Notes: generated by a model not told the origin, from the sequence alone. DNA of 64,000 nucleotides from Jacaranda mimosifolia (GCA_018894105.1 CM032131.1:9512501-9576500), one strand, 5' to 3'. Shown: positions 22,289-35,290, counted from the first letter of the stretch. Program-made: numbers and translations.

Positions 22289-23414
22289 GCACCAAAAAGT
22301 TTCTTTAGAATCAAAGATTTACAGGTAAAGAAGGTATAAATATGCCATATTAATGTAAACCCACCTAAAAACTGGCTCTTGTGCAGTCATGATTAGTAAT
22401 TAAAAGAAACATATTAGTATAGAAGATACATATATAGTAAACTATCTGCTCAAAAACTTCAGCTTAGAAAAGACATGTATCACCATATGACCATAAAGTT
22501 AAATGACACATAAACTTACCGGACAACTATAGTAATTTTAGGCCCAATCCTTTGATGCCATGTTAATCACTCAATGGCAGCTAGGAAATATCAGGCAATA
22601 TAATAATGCCAATAGCACATACTACTGTATGATATTACAGTGTCGATATTAGAAAATGAAAAGACTATACAGCAAATTCCCCAATCCCCATAAAAAAAAA
22701 ATAAAATCTGGGAAAGAAATTACAGAAGAATTAAAACTTCAGATTACTTTCTTATAAAGTTTACATGATTGACCAAAAGTTAACCTTAATACAGGGTGAC
22801 CTATGCATGAGTCACCTGTTTAATTAATTGCTATATTGACATCTCAACAAATGTGGTTTATTACAATCTAAAAGACTTTACTTCCATGTTTCAGTGTCTT
22901 TCCCATCCTTGGAAAGAGAAACTAGAAATGTTTCAACTCAAAGTTAGTATTCTTAATGTATTACAAAAACATGACAAAGCTAACAACCTTCCCAATGTAA
23001 AGTGCAAATGCAAGAAAATAAAATCTTCAATAAAGTTAATTATAGTGGAAAAGATCAGTCGGATAAAGAAGGCAAGCAGTAATCTTAAAAAATTAGATTA
23101 TTAAAATGAATAGGGCTTGCCTGGAAAAGCTCATAGTTGAGTCTTTTAAGCATCAAATCATGTACCTTATTAGTAGTTGATAATGCAGAGCCTTTAATCC
23201 CTTCCGGTGCATCTCTGAGGAATCCTTCCTCGTATACAAGTTCAATGTCAGGATATCTAGTCTTAAAGTCTTGGCAAGCTTTTATTGCTTTGGCATAGTG
23301 ATTTTTCTCGTACATCAAGTTGTGGTGCTGCAAGGTTGTGAAGTCTACATGTTCTTTAGCATGTTCTGTTTTTACTTTAGCCCGATCTTTTTCAAACAAG
23401 ATAGACCTATTCGC

Positions 23415-25520
23415 CTATTTCAAGAGCAATGTAAACCAAAATAGGCTTAACTAACAAAGAGAGGTAGTTCATCTAGTACTCCCAACCATGGACTATCTAG
23501 AATTATCTATTGCTGACATTAAGATGCAGTTAGTGCATGCGCCCATCAGCACACTATGAACTTGAAATCTTGAGGGTAGACCAATATTCCATCTAAAAGT
23601 CAGTAATTCCTACTGGTAATCATCTTGTAATTACATTACAGTTAGCTCTTCAACTAAAGGTTCCATTAATTAAATAATTATTTTCTGGACAACTTCAAAA
23701 GTAAAATTAAAATACTTAACAATCATAATTATCTCTTAACATCGTGACTTACTTAAAATTTTTTAAAACTTATTTGTTGCTTGTGAAAGAGATAAATAAA
23801 TATTTATGTAAAATATCAAATCATCACTTCTTTATTAAAGAGTTAGAAGTTTGAATAATTATAAATTAATTGATATGCAAGTCCTCAATTTATCAAAGTC
23901 TTTAAAATTCAATTATTGTTACAATAATATTTTTAGATAAAATTCTATATAGAATATAACAAATAATTTCATTAAAGAATTTATTTCAAATATAAACAGT
24001 TACTTCCTACCACAATTTTAAACTCTGAACTTTATTTTTATGTTATTAATTTAAATCATTTTAGCTTTTTAGCAATACAATAATGGAGAAATTATTTACA
24101 ATTATTTAAAAATAAATTCTTTTATGTGGGACATATATATGTAGTTGATATAGTTGAAAAATTTTCAAAAATTTGATAATGACCACTTAAATAGCAAATG
24201 ATACAATTTTTATATTCTTAAATATATTTAATTATACTATTTTATAATTATATCACGTACATTTATTGTAATATTTTTTCTTATAATAATTCATAAAAAT
24301 ATTTTTACATGGATTATTGATGTGATATCAAAAAAAGTTGGTTGAAAGTAAGTATCCATTTAACTATTCGTAATTTTTATATTCTAATTGTACAAAGAAA
24401 AAAACTTATGAGAGATTGATATTTTTATTTTAAACTGAATATTGAAAATTCACTTATTATTTTATTCACTTACATAATATATGTTAATTGATAATTTCAA
24501 AAATAAAAAAATAATTACATATATAAATAAAATGAAATAAATTTTACTTACTAGAGTTATATGAAATATTAAGAGATATTTTAGCTTATAAAAATTGTAT
24601 GCTATAAATTACTTATTGAATTATTTATATATCAAATAATTAATAACCTAATGTAAGCTATTTTCACAAATAAAGTACAAAGATATTATGTATTTACTCT
24701 AACAAAAAATATTTAACATTTAAAATTCTCAAATCTCATGAAAATTGTGACTATAACATCCACATTATTAAGAAATCATACAAAAAAGCTTTACATTATA
24801 AGAATAATTATTTGTTTATTTATCATATCAAAATATGCTTGTATAAATATATATATATATATCTAATTTAAAAAGCGTATTAGTAAAATATTCTGCGCTA
24901 TTTTTATTCTCTTAATTCTTTTATTTATTTATTTTAAAATTTATCATTTTATAAATTTTTGTATAATTTATAAACTTAGAGTGAGCAATTCTTGATATTC
25001 TACGACTTATATACGTATAAATTATTTACTAGATTTTCTTTCATTAAATACTAAAAATAATTACAATTCATATTTTAATCACATGAAGTAAATAAATATT
25101 ATTATAAAATAAATTATTCAATCATATAATTCTTTTCGGTGCATCACACCAGGCACATGCTAGTACATATTAATATCTTAGGTTGTATATGTTATTAGTC
25201 GACAATTTTAAATTGCATGCTAAATTATCTTGAATATTTCTACATTTTAACATATTGCCATTAATTCAAGTATTTGTATGTAAGTGTTAATAAAAAAATA
25301 GAGTTAATAATCATTCAAATTAGTCACTAGTTTCCATACTCAAACAGAAAGAGCTTACGATGGCCACCTATTATTAAGTCTAGAAATTAGTTGCATTCGA
25401 ATTGAATTTTTAAAATTTTTTGAACTCAAAGTCAAGATTATTTTGAAAAATTTGAATTCTATTTTTTGAACTAGTTTAAAAAATGTTGAGTTTGAACTCG
25501 AATTATGTACAATTGAACTT
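23415..25520. other. AT-rich spacer, no gene recognised
   Basis: About 2.1 kb of strongly AT-rich sequence. The missing 5' exons of THO5 should lie here if the gene were complete, but no matching exon is seen. Short AT microsatellites occur (for example 24849-24862). No TIRs or LTR ends were recognised. Confidence 0.6.
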
Positions 25521-28386
25521 TGATTTCGCATGAAAATGGAGTTAGGGTAGTTTTCAATAGTAGAATTTCAAATTCTGTCTCTCTAGAACGTAGTGCATAG
25601 AGTTTTCAGTTCTCGAATGTTCTCGAAATTTGGTGAACTCATTGGAAAAGTGCCCCACAACCAATTGGAATTGACTTGTAAATACTACTCTAATTGTGAG
25701 ACAATCTTGATTGAATGATATCTTATAAAATGACCATTTTCATTTTATGTTTTTTATACTTCACTTGCATTTAGTTGAAGCCCTTAAATCATACAAGACT
25801 ATGGAACTTGGTCACGCATGTAATAGTGATTATGAAACAAGTCTCTAAGGTCATGATTTTAAATATTCCAAGTCATAGAATTTTACGAGAAGAGGCATCT
25901 AAGATTCAGATAAACTTGCACTAACGATGCATATTCCAAGGGATTGGATATTGCCCTGTTTCATGGGCAATCTATGTTAGACATGGATACGTGTTAGTGG
26001 ATGCTTGTTAGAGAACAAGTTTACTGAAGCCCTGCCCAAAGAATTCACAAGAAAGCCAGAGTGGCAAGTTGGTAGTGAAGAATTCTCAAAGCTTACGATA
26101 ATGCATATAATTAATCCTTTGACTTGAGGATCCATAGTAACCTTGTATTTAGGTACATAGGCTTTGACTTTGCCTTGACCACATAGAGGGTCATCCAGGG
26201 TTTAGATTGGGAACAAGCTACTTAAATATAAAGCTTTGTGAGATCCAAGATGGAATTTGTTTCCTCATTATTGTGATGAACGAGTGTATCTCTTATGTAT
26301 TCTATAATGATCGATTCCAGGAAATCCTTGAGCAAGATAGTGTGATAATTTGGAAAAGGCATTTTCCAAAGTTGAAATCATAAAGTGGAATTGAACATTG
26401 GATATAGAGATATAGCTATTGAGGCTATTAGGGAGTCGACAAATATCTTGCCCTAGGCGTCTTTTGGGAGATAGGAGACGGAAGGACCGTATTTGCATGG
26501 TAGGCGTAACCTATAATGATTCATCAAGATATAATTAATTCATCCAATTAGTTGGGTTTCATGGGCTTGTTGCTAGACATCGACCATGGAGATTGGGTGC
26601 TCTTCAATTAATGGAGATTAATTGAAAGAGTTATTAGTTTAAATGAGTTTAAACAATTCGAATATTTTAATATTCAAAATATCACAAAGAATTGTGAGCC
26701 CATGTCTAATGAATGGATGAATCTAATGGGTCACACACAAAAGTCTAAAGAAACTCTTATTTGATAGGAAGAACTTTTGAAGAAGTTAGAAAATTCAAAG
26801 GAGGCGTTTTCGCCTAAGGAGAGAAAACAAGTTGACTAATTATCAATTGATTATTTTGGCTTGATTAATTTAATTTAAGTGTTAAATTAATCAAAATAAT
26901 TTAAAAAATTAAATTAGGCTAATTAAATTAAGGTGTTAATTTAATTGGTGCCATATGACATATTAATTAGTCACATTAACTTATAGAGCTAAGCTAGCTC
27001 AATTAATTTAAAGAGTTAATTAATTTAAGGAGTTAAGTTATATTAATTAAATTAAAGAGTTAATTTAATTAAATAGGGAATTCAAGTTTTGAAGAGAAAT
27101 TAAATGGAAGAGTCCATTTGAATTATGCAAGTTGTCATTTCAATTTATGAAATGAAATGCAAATGGAAATTCAAGCTAAATGCAAATTTAGCAAGTTGGC
27201 AAGTTGGCTCATGTGTGAAAGGTGTGAAAGGCTTTCATCCCCTCCTATATATATATATATATATATATCACATGGATGGCCATAGCTTATTATGCATGCT
27301 CTCACTTTTTCCCTCTAAAAGGTAGTATATTTCATGTGTTGAATAACTACCTCTTAGATTCCTGCCTCCCTCTCTTCTTCTCCAAACACCCCCAACCTCC
27401 ATCATCTTCTTCCTCCTCTCTTCACTAGCGAAGAGTATGTGGATTGAGAGACCTTCCTTGGTGTGTGGACAATGCATTAGAGGCTTCACGCTTGCGAAGC
27501 TTAGGATTGGTGATTGAACTACTCTAGAGGCCAATTTTTGGTGCTTTGTTTGGGCAACCTTGGATCTGTGTTTTCTCCTGAATTTTGGCAAATAACAGGC
27601 TATAGTGGTGGTGATTTTATGTGCAAAAGTTGTTGAATTTTGGAGGCCTTGGTGTGGAGAAATCGGATCAAGGTAGAGAAGCTTGTTGATCTTCAATTGG
27701 AGGTGTCCTTTGGAAGATCTACTTAGTTCCTTTGATTCCTTCTTCAAAGGTAATTTTTCAGTCTTTAAATATTAATTTAAGGCATGTAGATAGATCCTTA
27801 GGATGGAGATAACTAGTTTAATTTTGCCCTATTTTGGTTTAAATTTATGGATCATAGTGTCTCTTCTATCTTCAGAACTCATTTGAATGATTTTTCGCGC
27901 CCGGGCTTAGTATTTATCATCATTTTTCTCTCAATGGGCTTTGACCTATTAGGATTTTGATGCCCTTATTATGGAGTTAGTCAATTAAGGTCTCTGACCT
28001 TTTTACTCATTCAATTTATTCAGTCCACTGGGCCTTTTTAGTCTTTTTTACCTTTTTATCCTTGTGAATTTAATTAATTATATCATCAAGCCCCATGTTT
28101 TTAATTTTCATGCTGAAAATAATGTAAAGTCCAATAATAATTTTTATCTTATCTTAATTTATTAAAATAGGTTATTAACCAATTAAATTTCATTACTTGA
28201 GTTAAGCATATTGAATTCGTGTTTACCAAACTTCTGTTTAAGTTCTCACTTAATAAGTTTCAAAGTTTAAGGGGTTTAAAGAACACCTCATTTGGTGAAT
28301 TTGCTTTCACCTAATGACTTAGCGAAATTTTGGTCAAGTTGAAGAGAGAAAAAGGGGAAGGTTTTAGTAAGGAATACTAAGATGCA
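25521..28386 (-). repeat. 3' LTR of Tat-like element, interrupted by solo LTR
   Basis: Made of 25521-25639 and 27880-28386. On the minus strand it starts TGCATCTTAG at 28386, just after a TTTTGGGGA polypurine tract (28387-28395). The left edge near 25521 is set by alignment to 45841. Confidence 0.65.
25640..27874 (+). mobile_element. solo LTR of copia family X
   Basis: It is similar along its whole length to the LTRs at 53124-55350 and 60775-63039. It starts CATTGGAAAAG (family start TGTTGGAATAG with mutations) and ends CTATCTTCA. It is flanked by the TSD GAACT at 25635-25639 and 27875-27879. No internal region is present, so it arose by LTR-LTR recombination. It contains an (AT)n run at 27245-27269 at the position of the LTR TATA box. 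Confidence 0.92.
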
Positions 28387-28439
28387 TCCCCAAAATAACT
28401 TTTCCTCCACTTCATCTTTTTCTTATTCTTTACTTAACT

Positions 28440-29396
28440 TCTTTCATTTGCAAATGTTTACCCAATTCTTTAGAGTCGGTAAATTTTTTTGAAGTCTTGT
28501 CAAATTGAGTCATGTCAGAGACTAGGTTCTATTTTGATTTTGAGTTCATCATGAGTTAAAGTTCAAAAAGGTAGGGGAAAGCAGTGGCGGGGGTGCCACT
28601 GCCGCTACTATATTTGGCCAGGTAACAGCAGCACCAACGAATGAGCACCCAATAGTAGCACCTGCTAGGTGTTCTCGATGGGTGCTTGAAGTAAGAGCCT
28701 TCGTGGTGCCTATCTTTAGTACGAGGGGAGGCACTTACGTGGCGCTTGCTTTGGGCAGTTGGCCGTCTGTCGTGTGGGCAACCCGTACACAGGCGAGCAG
28801 TGCCTGCATGTGAGCCCTATATTATGTACATCATTTGATCAGGCGTTAGTGAATGAAAGTAAGTCTCAAAGGTCAGAAAGTTAACATTTAGTTCATGAAT
28901 TGTTTTCTAATTAGAGTTTGGTTTCGAGTCTGGAGCAAAGCATTTTTCTTCTAATGAGTCCAAAGATGTTCTTATCAGTGATAGTAGTTTTGTCCAAATT
29001 GTAAAGATTCGATGTTTACTTCTACCTGATGAGTTAGAATTTTGAGATATCGAATATGTGTCTGTGAGGAATTTAAGTTTCTTCTTCCTTCGTCAAGTCA
29101 TAACATGGTACTACCTCTCAAAGGGTACTTTATAGTGGTCAATAATTATTTCAGTAGTGGGTTTTCTCTAACATTAGATCCTTTGTTATTTGATGTAGTG
29201 AGGAGTTATGTGCTGTGTCTACATTAGTTCATCCCCAATTTTTTAGTGTATTTCACGGGGTTTCAAAAGTGTTTGATCGACGTGGATCTTATAGTATCCT
29301 TAGATTTTTTTCACTCTTTGTTTGGGATTTATAAAGTGAACCCTTCTTTCATATCTCTTTTAAACCAAATAGTAAATTTTTGAATGGGTTGCCTTC
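28440..29396 (+). pseudogene. antisense additional ORF of Tat-like element, first part (decayed)
   Basis: On the plus strand, opposite to the element's gag, readings such as AATIFGQVTAAPTNEHPIVA (28600s) and FKFLLPSSSHNMVLPLKGYF (29068-29130) are followed by SGFSLTLDPLLFDVVRSYV. The pattern resembles the 'putative gypsy type transposon' domain (Transposase_28-like) found in the antisense additional ORFs of plant Tat-lineage elements. Several stops and frameshifts interrupt it. It is split at 29396 by the SIRE-like element and continues at 40830. The function of these extra ORFs is not known. The domain identification is by eye and moderate. Confidence 0.5.
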
Positions 29397-30564
29397 TGTT
29401 AACCCCTTAATGATTTACATTGTTTTGATTATGACAAAGTTACATTTCTTGAATTATATGTTGAAAGCATGCAATTAAACTAACAATATCTTTTCGTATT
29501 ATCTGTTAGAATCCATCTAATACGCTGGAATTTACTTTTCATAATTAAAAGATCTCTTAAAGATTCTAACTTGATTTATATCTTTATGATTTATGAAAGA
29601 AATCATTCTTGTTACTCTAATTGATAAATCCGCAATCCGTGGTGCTAACGAATCTTTACCACAATATGCCTTGTTAAATCCCAATGGACACTTACCATAA
29701 TGGAATTTATAGCTATTGAGAGTAAATCTATATATTGGAAAATATGCAGCATTCTTAAAAAGAATGACTTAGTTGGGAAAAGATCTTTGTTAAGTGTTTT
29801 GAAGAGTTGTGTGATACTCTCTCATACACGTTTTGTGCTTAAGTATTGCTAATTCATTGCTCTACGTTTGTTTTCGATGGATTTTATGGTGAAGAAGGTT
29901 AATGGGAGCTGGCCTTCGATAGTCATTAGGGAGACAAGGACAAGGCGGTTTGTGTCTCGAAGGACCTAGTAGTGAAGAGGGACGGGAGTCGTACCTGCTT
30001 TCGAGGGACCTCGTAAAGAGAACAAATCAATGTTTGGTTGCTTTAAGGACCTCTAGGTGAAGAAACCAGAAAAGCGGTACTGTTTGGAATCTTTTGAATT
30101 ATTCTGGGCTTTGGTCTGGAATGAGAGTCTAGAGCTTACCATACAAAGTAGCTAGTTTCGTAGTGGTCTGGAATCTGCCTTATCTTGTTTGGGATTCTAG
30201 TTTAGCTCTTTGAGAAGACCTGGTTTTCACCCTGCTAGGGTGTTTTTGATCCTTAACTTTTATACTGTCAAATTATTATACTTTTCTGTAAAATATTATT
30301 ATATCTTAATTGATTTGACAAGTTCAAATCCTAAGTGAAAGCTTAAGTAGAGGAGTAGTCTTGCCGAACCTCTATAAATTCTTATCACTGGTCTGACTTG
30401 TTGTTTAATTGGTATTTATAAATTCCAGTCAGTAAATAAAACTGTTCTCTACAAAAGACTTAAACTATTTTGAAAGGCCAAAAAGCTTTTAAGTGATAAG
30501 CTTCTGCTGTATTAAAATCCCTTATGCCTAATTCATCTATCTCTTATGCTTATAATCACTCTAA
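29397..30564 (+). repeat. left LTR of SIRE-like element
   Basis: Colinear with 39545-40824. It is about 110 bp shorter, lacking among others the segment corresponding to about 40290-40380. The last bases, CTAA instead of CTCA, show a mutated CA end. Confidence 0.9.
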
Positions 30565-30565
30565 A

Positions 30566-30579
30566 TTGGCATTAGAGCA
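30566..30579 (+). other. primer-binding site of SIRE-like element (initiator tRNA-Met type, mutated)
   Basis: TTGGCATTAGAGC follows the left LTR. The standard copia PBS is TGGTATCAGAGC, so two or three positions have changed. Confidence 0.65.
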
Positions 30580-30623
30580 TTGGTTCTCTATATTGTGGTG
30601 TAACTATCCGAGTAAAAGATCCT

Positions 30624-32203
30624 ATGACCACTAACACTTTTGATATCTTTGTAGAAGGAACAGCCGGCCTCTACTGTTTGGTGGTTCCAATTACACTACA
30701 TTGAAAAATCGAATGCAAGAAAGATAATTGCCCTGGATTTTGATTTATGAGACATGGTCAGTGAAGGGCCGATGGTTCTAATAAAATTAGTTGATGGATA
30801 GATGGTTCAAAATGAGTGACGAGAATTTACTAATGATAAAAGGCCATCTCAATGGATGCGAGGGCCAAAAATATTCTGTTGTGTGCTCTCACCAAAGAGG
30901 AGTATAACTGAGTTAGTACATGCACTACAACAAAGCAAATATTAGAAATGTTGCAAGTAACCTACGAAGGTACTAGTTAGGTTCGATAAGAGCGGATTGC
31001 TCTTCTTATCCACAAGTACAAAATGTTTCATATGAAACCTGATGAAACCATAAGTCAGATTTATGCATGTTTCATAGAAATTATAAATACTATGTTTGCA
31101 CTCGGTAGAAGTATAAATGAGGATAAGCAAGTTCGAAAGATTCTTAGATTGACGCCTAAAGTAACTGTTATTTAGGAAACTCGTGATCTTAGCAGGATGA
31201 CCATACGTGAATTGATTGGATCTCTCACAACCCATGAGATGATGCTACTAAATAAATGTGAAGGTTCAAAAATAGAAGCCAAAAAGAATATTGCCTTTAA
31301 TATAGGTCATGATTCCAATTCAGAATTTCAAGAAGATCTTGATGAAGCTCAGGTTGAGGATGAGATCATTATGATTTTTTGGAGATTAAAGCAACTGACA
31401 AACCTCAAAAGGAAATTCTAGAACAACATATCAAAATAACAAAAAAACCATTCTAGAAACATAAAATACCGAACCAACTCCTTGCTATGAATGTAATGAA
31501 ATCAATTAGATTGTCTTCGATTGAAGAAAATGCAAAACAAGACAAAGCTAAGGCAATGGCAACTACATGCGATGAATTAGATGATGGCCAATTTGATAAT
31601 AAAGAGAATTGCTTCATGGTAAATCAAGTAAATCCCTCTTCATGTTTTGATGATGATTCTAGGGATGAAATTGATATTGATATGGATGTGCAAAAATTGC
31701 TTAAACTTTATGAAATTCGTATCAAAATGCTTGTTGATAAAAATAAAGCTTTGCCAGATAAAGTGAATTATTTGCAAGAAGAATTGGATAGAGCTCATAA
31801 AGATAAATTTGAAATGCAAATAGCTAAAAATAGAGAGACCCTTGATGCTGAATACAAAAAGAAAATGAATGATTGGCTCATTAAAGAGAATAATTCTTTG
31901 AAGAAACAAATTGAGAACATAAGCCACGAAATAAAAGGAAAAATGATTGTTGAAGATTATTTTCATGCTAAAATGGATTTAGTTGAATGTTCCACAAGTG
32001 TTAAGCACACACAAATGCATGTTCCACTTAAAGATTATACTAAAAAGAGTAAAAATTTAGAAACTAAAGAAATAAAAAAAAATGCCATATCGATTTTAAC
32101 AACTTCCAGAAAGAATTTCAAAACAGTTTGAAAAACCTGCTTTACTTGTGGTAGACCTGGTCATATCAATTATAAATGTTCGATTAAAAAACTCATTATT
32201 ACC
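30624..32203 (+). pseudogene. SIRE-type gag (broken)
   Basis: ATG at 30624 begins MTTNTFDIFVEGTAGLY. Stops follow at once, but the alignment continues: DARAKNILLCALTKEEYN, LEMLQVTYEGTS, HMKPDETISQIYACF, then MTIRELIGSLTTHEMMLLNK (31197). The last matches the 'LIGSLMTYEM' box of SIRE gag. A lysine-rich, coiled-coil-like stretch is open at 31487-32131 (214 codons). The zinc knuckle C-x2-C-x4-H-x4-C is intact at 32138-32179 (CFTCGRPGHINYKC) in a different frame. Gag would form particles and bind element RNA. At least four stops and one frameshift break it. Confidence 0.88.
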
Positions 32204-32289
32204 AACTTTGTTTGGATAAGAAAATTATCTACTACTAGCCATGAAGGATCCAACATAGTTTGGGGACGTAAAACAAACTAATCCTTTTT

Positions 32290-35200
32290 TAGGTATATGC
32301 CAAGGAACATTCCTGAAAGTAGGAAATGTTCTCTATGTAGACAACACAAAAGGACGTATAATAGGTAAATGTACTGTTGGTAAGTAGATTGGTACTACTA
32401 TTGATAATGTATGGCTTGTCGAGGGCCTTAAGCATGACTTGCTTAGTATCAGTCAACTATGTGATGAAGATTATGAGGTTAAATTCCATCATACTCACTG
32501 TGTTATTAAGAAAAATAAGAAACCAATTTTTACTGCTACCGAGGATGAAAATGTTTAATGTATAAGCCTTGATAATTTAACATGTCAAAATGTGGAGTGT
32601 TTAGCTGTTTCCAATAAAGAATGCTGGGAATGGCTTTGGAGACTGGGCCACTGAACATGGAGCTTATATCTCATCTCACAAAGAAAGATCTTGTCAAAGG
32701 TGTAGCAAAGTTAAATTTCACCAGGATAGAATATGTGCTGTATGCCAAAAGGGTAAGCAAATCCAAACATCTTTCAAACCAAAGAATGAGGTCATAACTT
32801 CCAGACTACTAGAACTTCTACACATTGACCTATTTGGACCTATGAAAACTGTTTCCCTTGGAGGTAAAAGATACATGTTTGTCATAATAGATAATTATAC
32901 TCATTTTACGTAGGTTTATTCCTTGCTCACAAAAATAATACTTTAAATGCTTTCATTCCATTCACCAAAAGACTTCAAAATGAAAAAGGTTATTTCATTA
33001 AGAAAATTCAAAGTGGTTGTGGAACCAAGTTTGATGAAATAAACTTTACCTTATTTTGTTAAGAACATGGTTACATTTATGATTTTTTTGCTCCTAAGAC
33101 TCCTCAACAAAATGGGATGGTTGAAAGGAAAAATTGAATTTTGCAATAAGCTACTAGAATCATGCTTAATGAATATGATCTTCCAAAATCTTTTGGGATA
33201 AAGCTATAAATATGGTTTGTTATGTGTCTAATCGTGCTTTCTTTGGACCACTTTTGAGAAAAACCCCATATGAATTGTGGTACGGTAAAGTTGCAAATAT
33301 TTCTTATTTTCGTGTCTTTGGTTGCAAATGTTACATTCTCAATGATAGATATTATTTGACAAAGTTTGATTCCAAAGTTGATGAAGCTATCTTTGTTGGT
33401 TACTTAATGCATAGTAAAGCCTATTGTGTATTTAGTGAGAGGAAAAAAATGGTTCAAGAATCCATGCATGTTATGTTTGATAAGACTAACCCATCTTATG
33501 CCAAGGAAACCTTGAGCAAGAAAATTTCAAGATTCAAAGAACCAATCAAGATTCTGGACTCAAGCTATCAACATCAAATCCTCACTTGAGAAAACAAATC
33601 CCAATGCTGAACCTAATTCCAGTGAATCGGTAGAAAGAACTGAACAAAGAACTAGAAATTTTAAACATGCTTATGGTCACCTTGCTGTCATAATCATTGG
33701 AGATCCTCAAGCTAGAATAACTACCAAATCCAAATCCACAGAAGTTCCACTAGATGAATCTAATTATGCCTTATTTTAATAATTGAACCTAAAGACATCA
33801 AAAGAGGCACGAAAAGATCTATTCTGGATTAAAACAATGAAGGAAGAACTAGCTTAGTTAGAAAAGAATAAAGTTTGGAAGTTGGTAGAACAACTATAAG
33901 ATCATCCAGTTGTTGGTATTAAGTGGGTGTTCAGAAATAAGCTAGATGAAATTGGTAAAGTTACCAGGAATAAAGCTAGACTGGTAGCAAAATGCTACAG
34001 TCAGCGAGAAGGCAATGACTATGATGAAACGTTTGCTCCAATTGCAAGGTTAGATCAATTAGAATGGTTCTTGTCTTTGTATCTCATAACAAGTTTATGC
34101 TTTATCAAATGAGCGTAAAAAGTGCTTTTTTAAATGAATTTATGAAAGAAGTTCATGTTGAGCAACCCGTCGATTTTGAAAATTAAAATTTTCCTCATCA
34201 TGTTTTTAAACTGACAAAGACTTTTATGGACTAAAGCAAGCCCCTAGGATTTGGTATGATCGATTGAGTAATTTCTCATAAACAATGGTTTTTCTATTGG
34301 AATCTTACATACCGCACTCTTCACTAAGCACCAAGAAAATGGTTATCTTATTGTTCAAATTTTTATCGATGTCATCATTTTCGGTGCTACTAATGATCTG
34401 CTTTGTTAAGGGTTTACTGAGAAAATGAAATAGGAATTTGAGATGAGTTTAGTGGGAGAGCTCAATTTCTTCATGGGACTTCAAGTGAAGCAAACTCAAA
34501 AAGGGACATTTATCTTGCAAGAAAAGTATACAAATGAGCTTTTAAAGAAGTTCAAAATGAGTGAATGCAACCTTGCAGCCACTCCCATGAGTACAAATAC
34601 CAGACTGGAACTTGATGAGGATAGTAAAAGTGTAGACGAAAAAGTCTACAAAAGTATGATTGGTAGTTTACTTTATTTAATTGCAAGTCATCCATAATTA
34701 TGTTCTATACATGCTTATGTGCTAGATTCCAGTCTAATCCAAAGAAATCCCATTTGAATGCTGTTAAAAGAATATTGAAATATCGTAAGGGAACATCTAA
34801 CTATGGAATATGGTATCCACACTCTAAATCTTTTAATTTCATAAGCTATTCTAATGCGGATTATGTTGGTTGTAAGATAGACATGAAAAGTACCAATAGT
34901 GGTTGTCAACTATTAGAAAATTTCCTGGTTTCATGGTGCAGTAAAAAATAAAGCGTACTTGCATTATCCACAATCGAGAAAGGATACATGACCTTGGGGA
35001 ATTGTTGCACCCAGGTACTATGGATGAAGCGTATTTCACATGATTTTGATATTAATGTGCCTTATTTACCTATTTTATGTAATAGTTCTAGTGCTATTAG
35101 CATTTCTTAAAATCTAATCCTACATATACACACAAAACATATTGAAATTATGCATCATTTCTTGCGTGATCATTTGAATAAAGGTGGTATTTCAATTGAT

Positions 35201-35290
35201 TTTGTTTCTACGGAAATCAGCTTGCAGATAATTTTACTAGGGCATTGGAGGAAAATTTTTTTAGTGATATAAGAAATAAATAGGAATAAA
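32290..35290 (+). pseudogene. SIRE-type pol: protease, integrase, RT, RNase H (broken)
   Basis: Visible in order: a protease C-terminal part (TIDNVWLVEGLKHDLLSISQ near 32400-32455); a pre-integrase CWEWLWRLGH...C..C zinc site (32620-32770); an integrase core (LLHIDLFGPMKTVSLGGKRY from 32815, and PQQNGMVERKN at 33103-33135); a C-terminal block (KTPYELWYGKVANISYFRVF, open at 33212-33589). RT follows: [20 protein letters not shown] (33970-34025) and a damaged catalytic box FIDVIIFGATN (34361-34395, normally YVDDIIFG). Next come MSLVGELNFFMGLQV (34443) and RNase H (NADYVGCKIDMKSTNSGC, 34855-34905). Numerous stops (for example 34110, 34696) and frameshifts mean no product. The lost second Asp in the RT box would by itself abolish activity. 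Confidence 0.9.

Larger units (their letters stand above)
18662..23414 (-). pseudogene. THO5: THO complex subunit 5 pseudogene, main body (exons on minus strand)
   Basis: Exons read right to left: 23121-23414 (starts ANRSILFEKDRAKVK, ends LNYELFQ), 21463-21798 (RKELGKLCDKLELQKK), about 21006-21319 (includes GMYQSHPLKVSLHI), about 20651-20914 (includes SYKWAQHLASIEFLLEVSP and GLSLYRQQNRVQTVVQ), 19741-20289, 19527-19656, and 18662-18720, which continues at 2597. Order and content match plant THO5/THOC5, the THO/TREX subunit acting in nuclear mRNA packaging, export and siRNA production. Lesions: TAG at 21619-21621; a 1-bp deletion near 21545; TAG in place of Trp at 20226-20228; TAG at 20124-20126; a frameshift after it; TAG in place of Glu at 20048-20050; an indel giving TAA near 19536. 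Introns are kept, so this is not a retrocopy. Exons before ANRS are not found up to 25520. The coil-rich N-terminus and the middle are present but unreadable. Confidence 0.93.

Noticed and set aside
27268..27747. 159-codon minus-strand open frame
   Set aside because: Lies within the family X solo LTR and is not open in the other LTR copies, so it is chance.
31640..31966. Minus-strand open frame opposite SIRE gag
   Set aside because: Shadow of the lysine-rich gag frame; low-complexity Phe/Ile-rich peptide.
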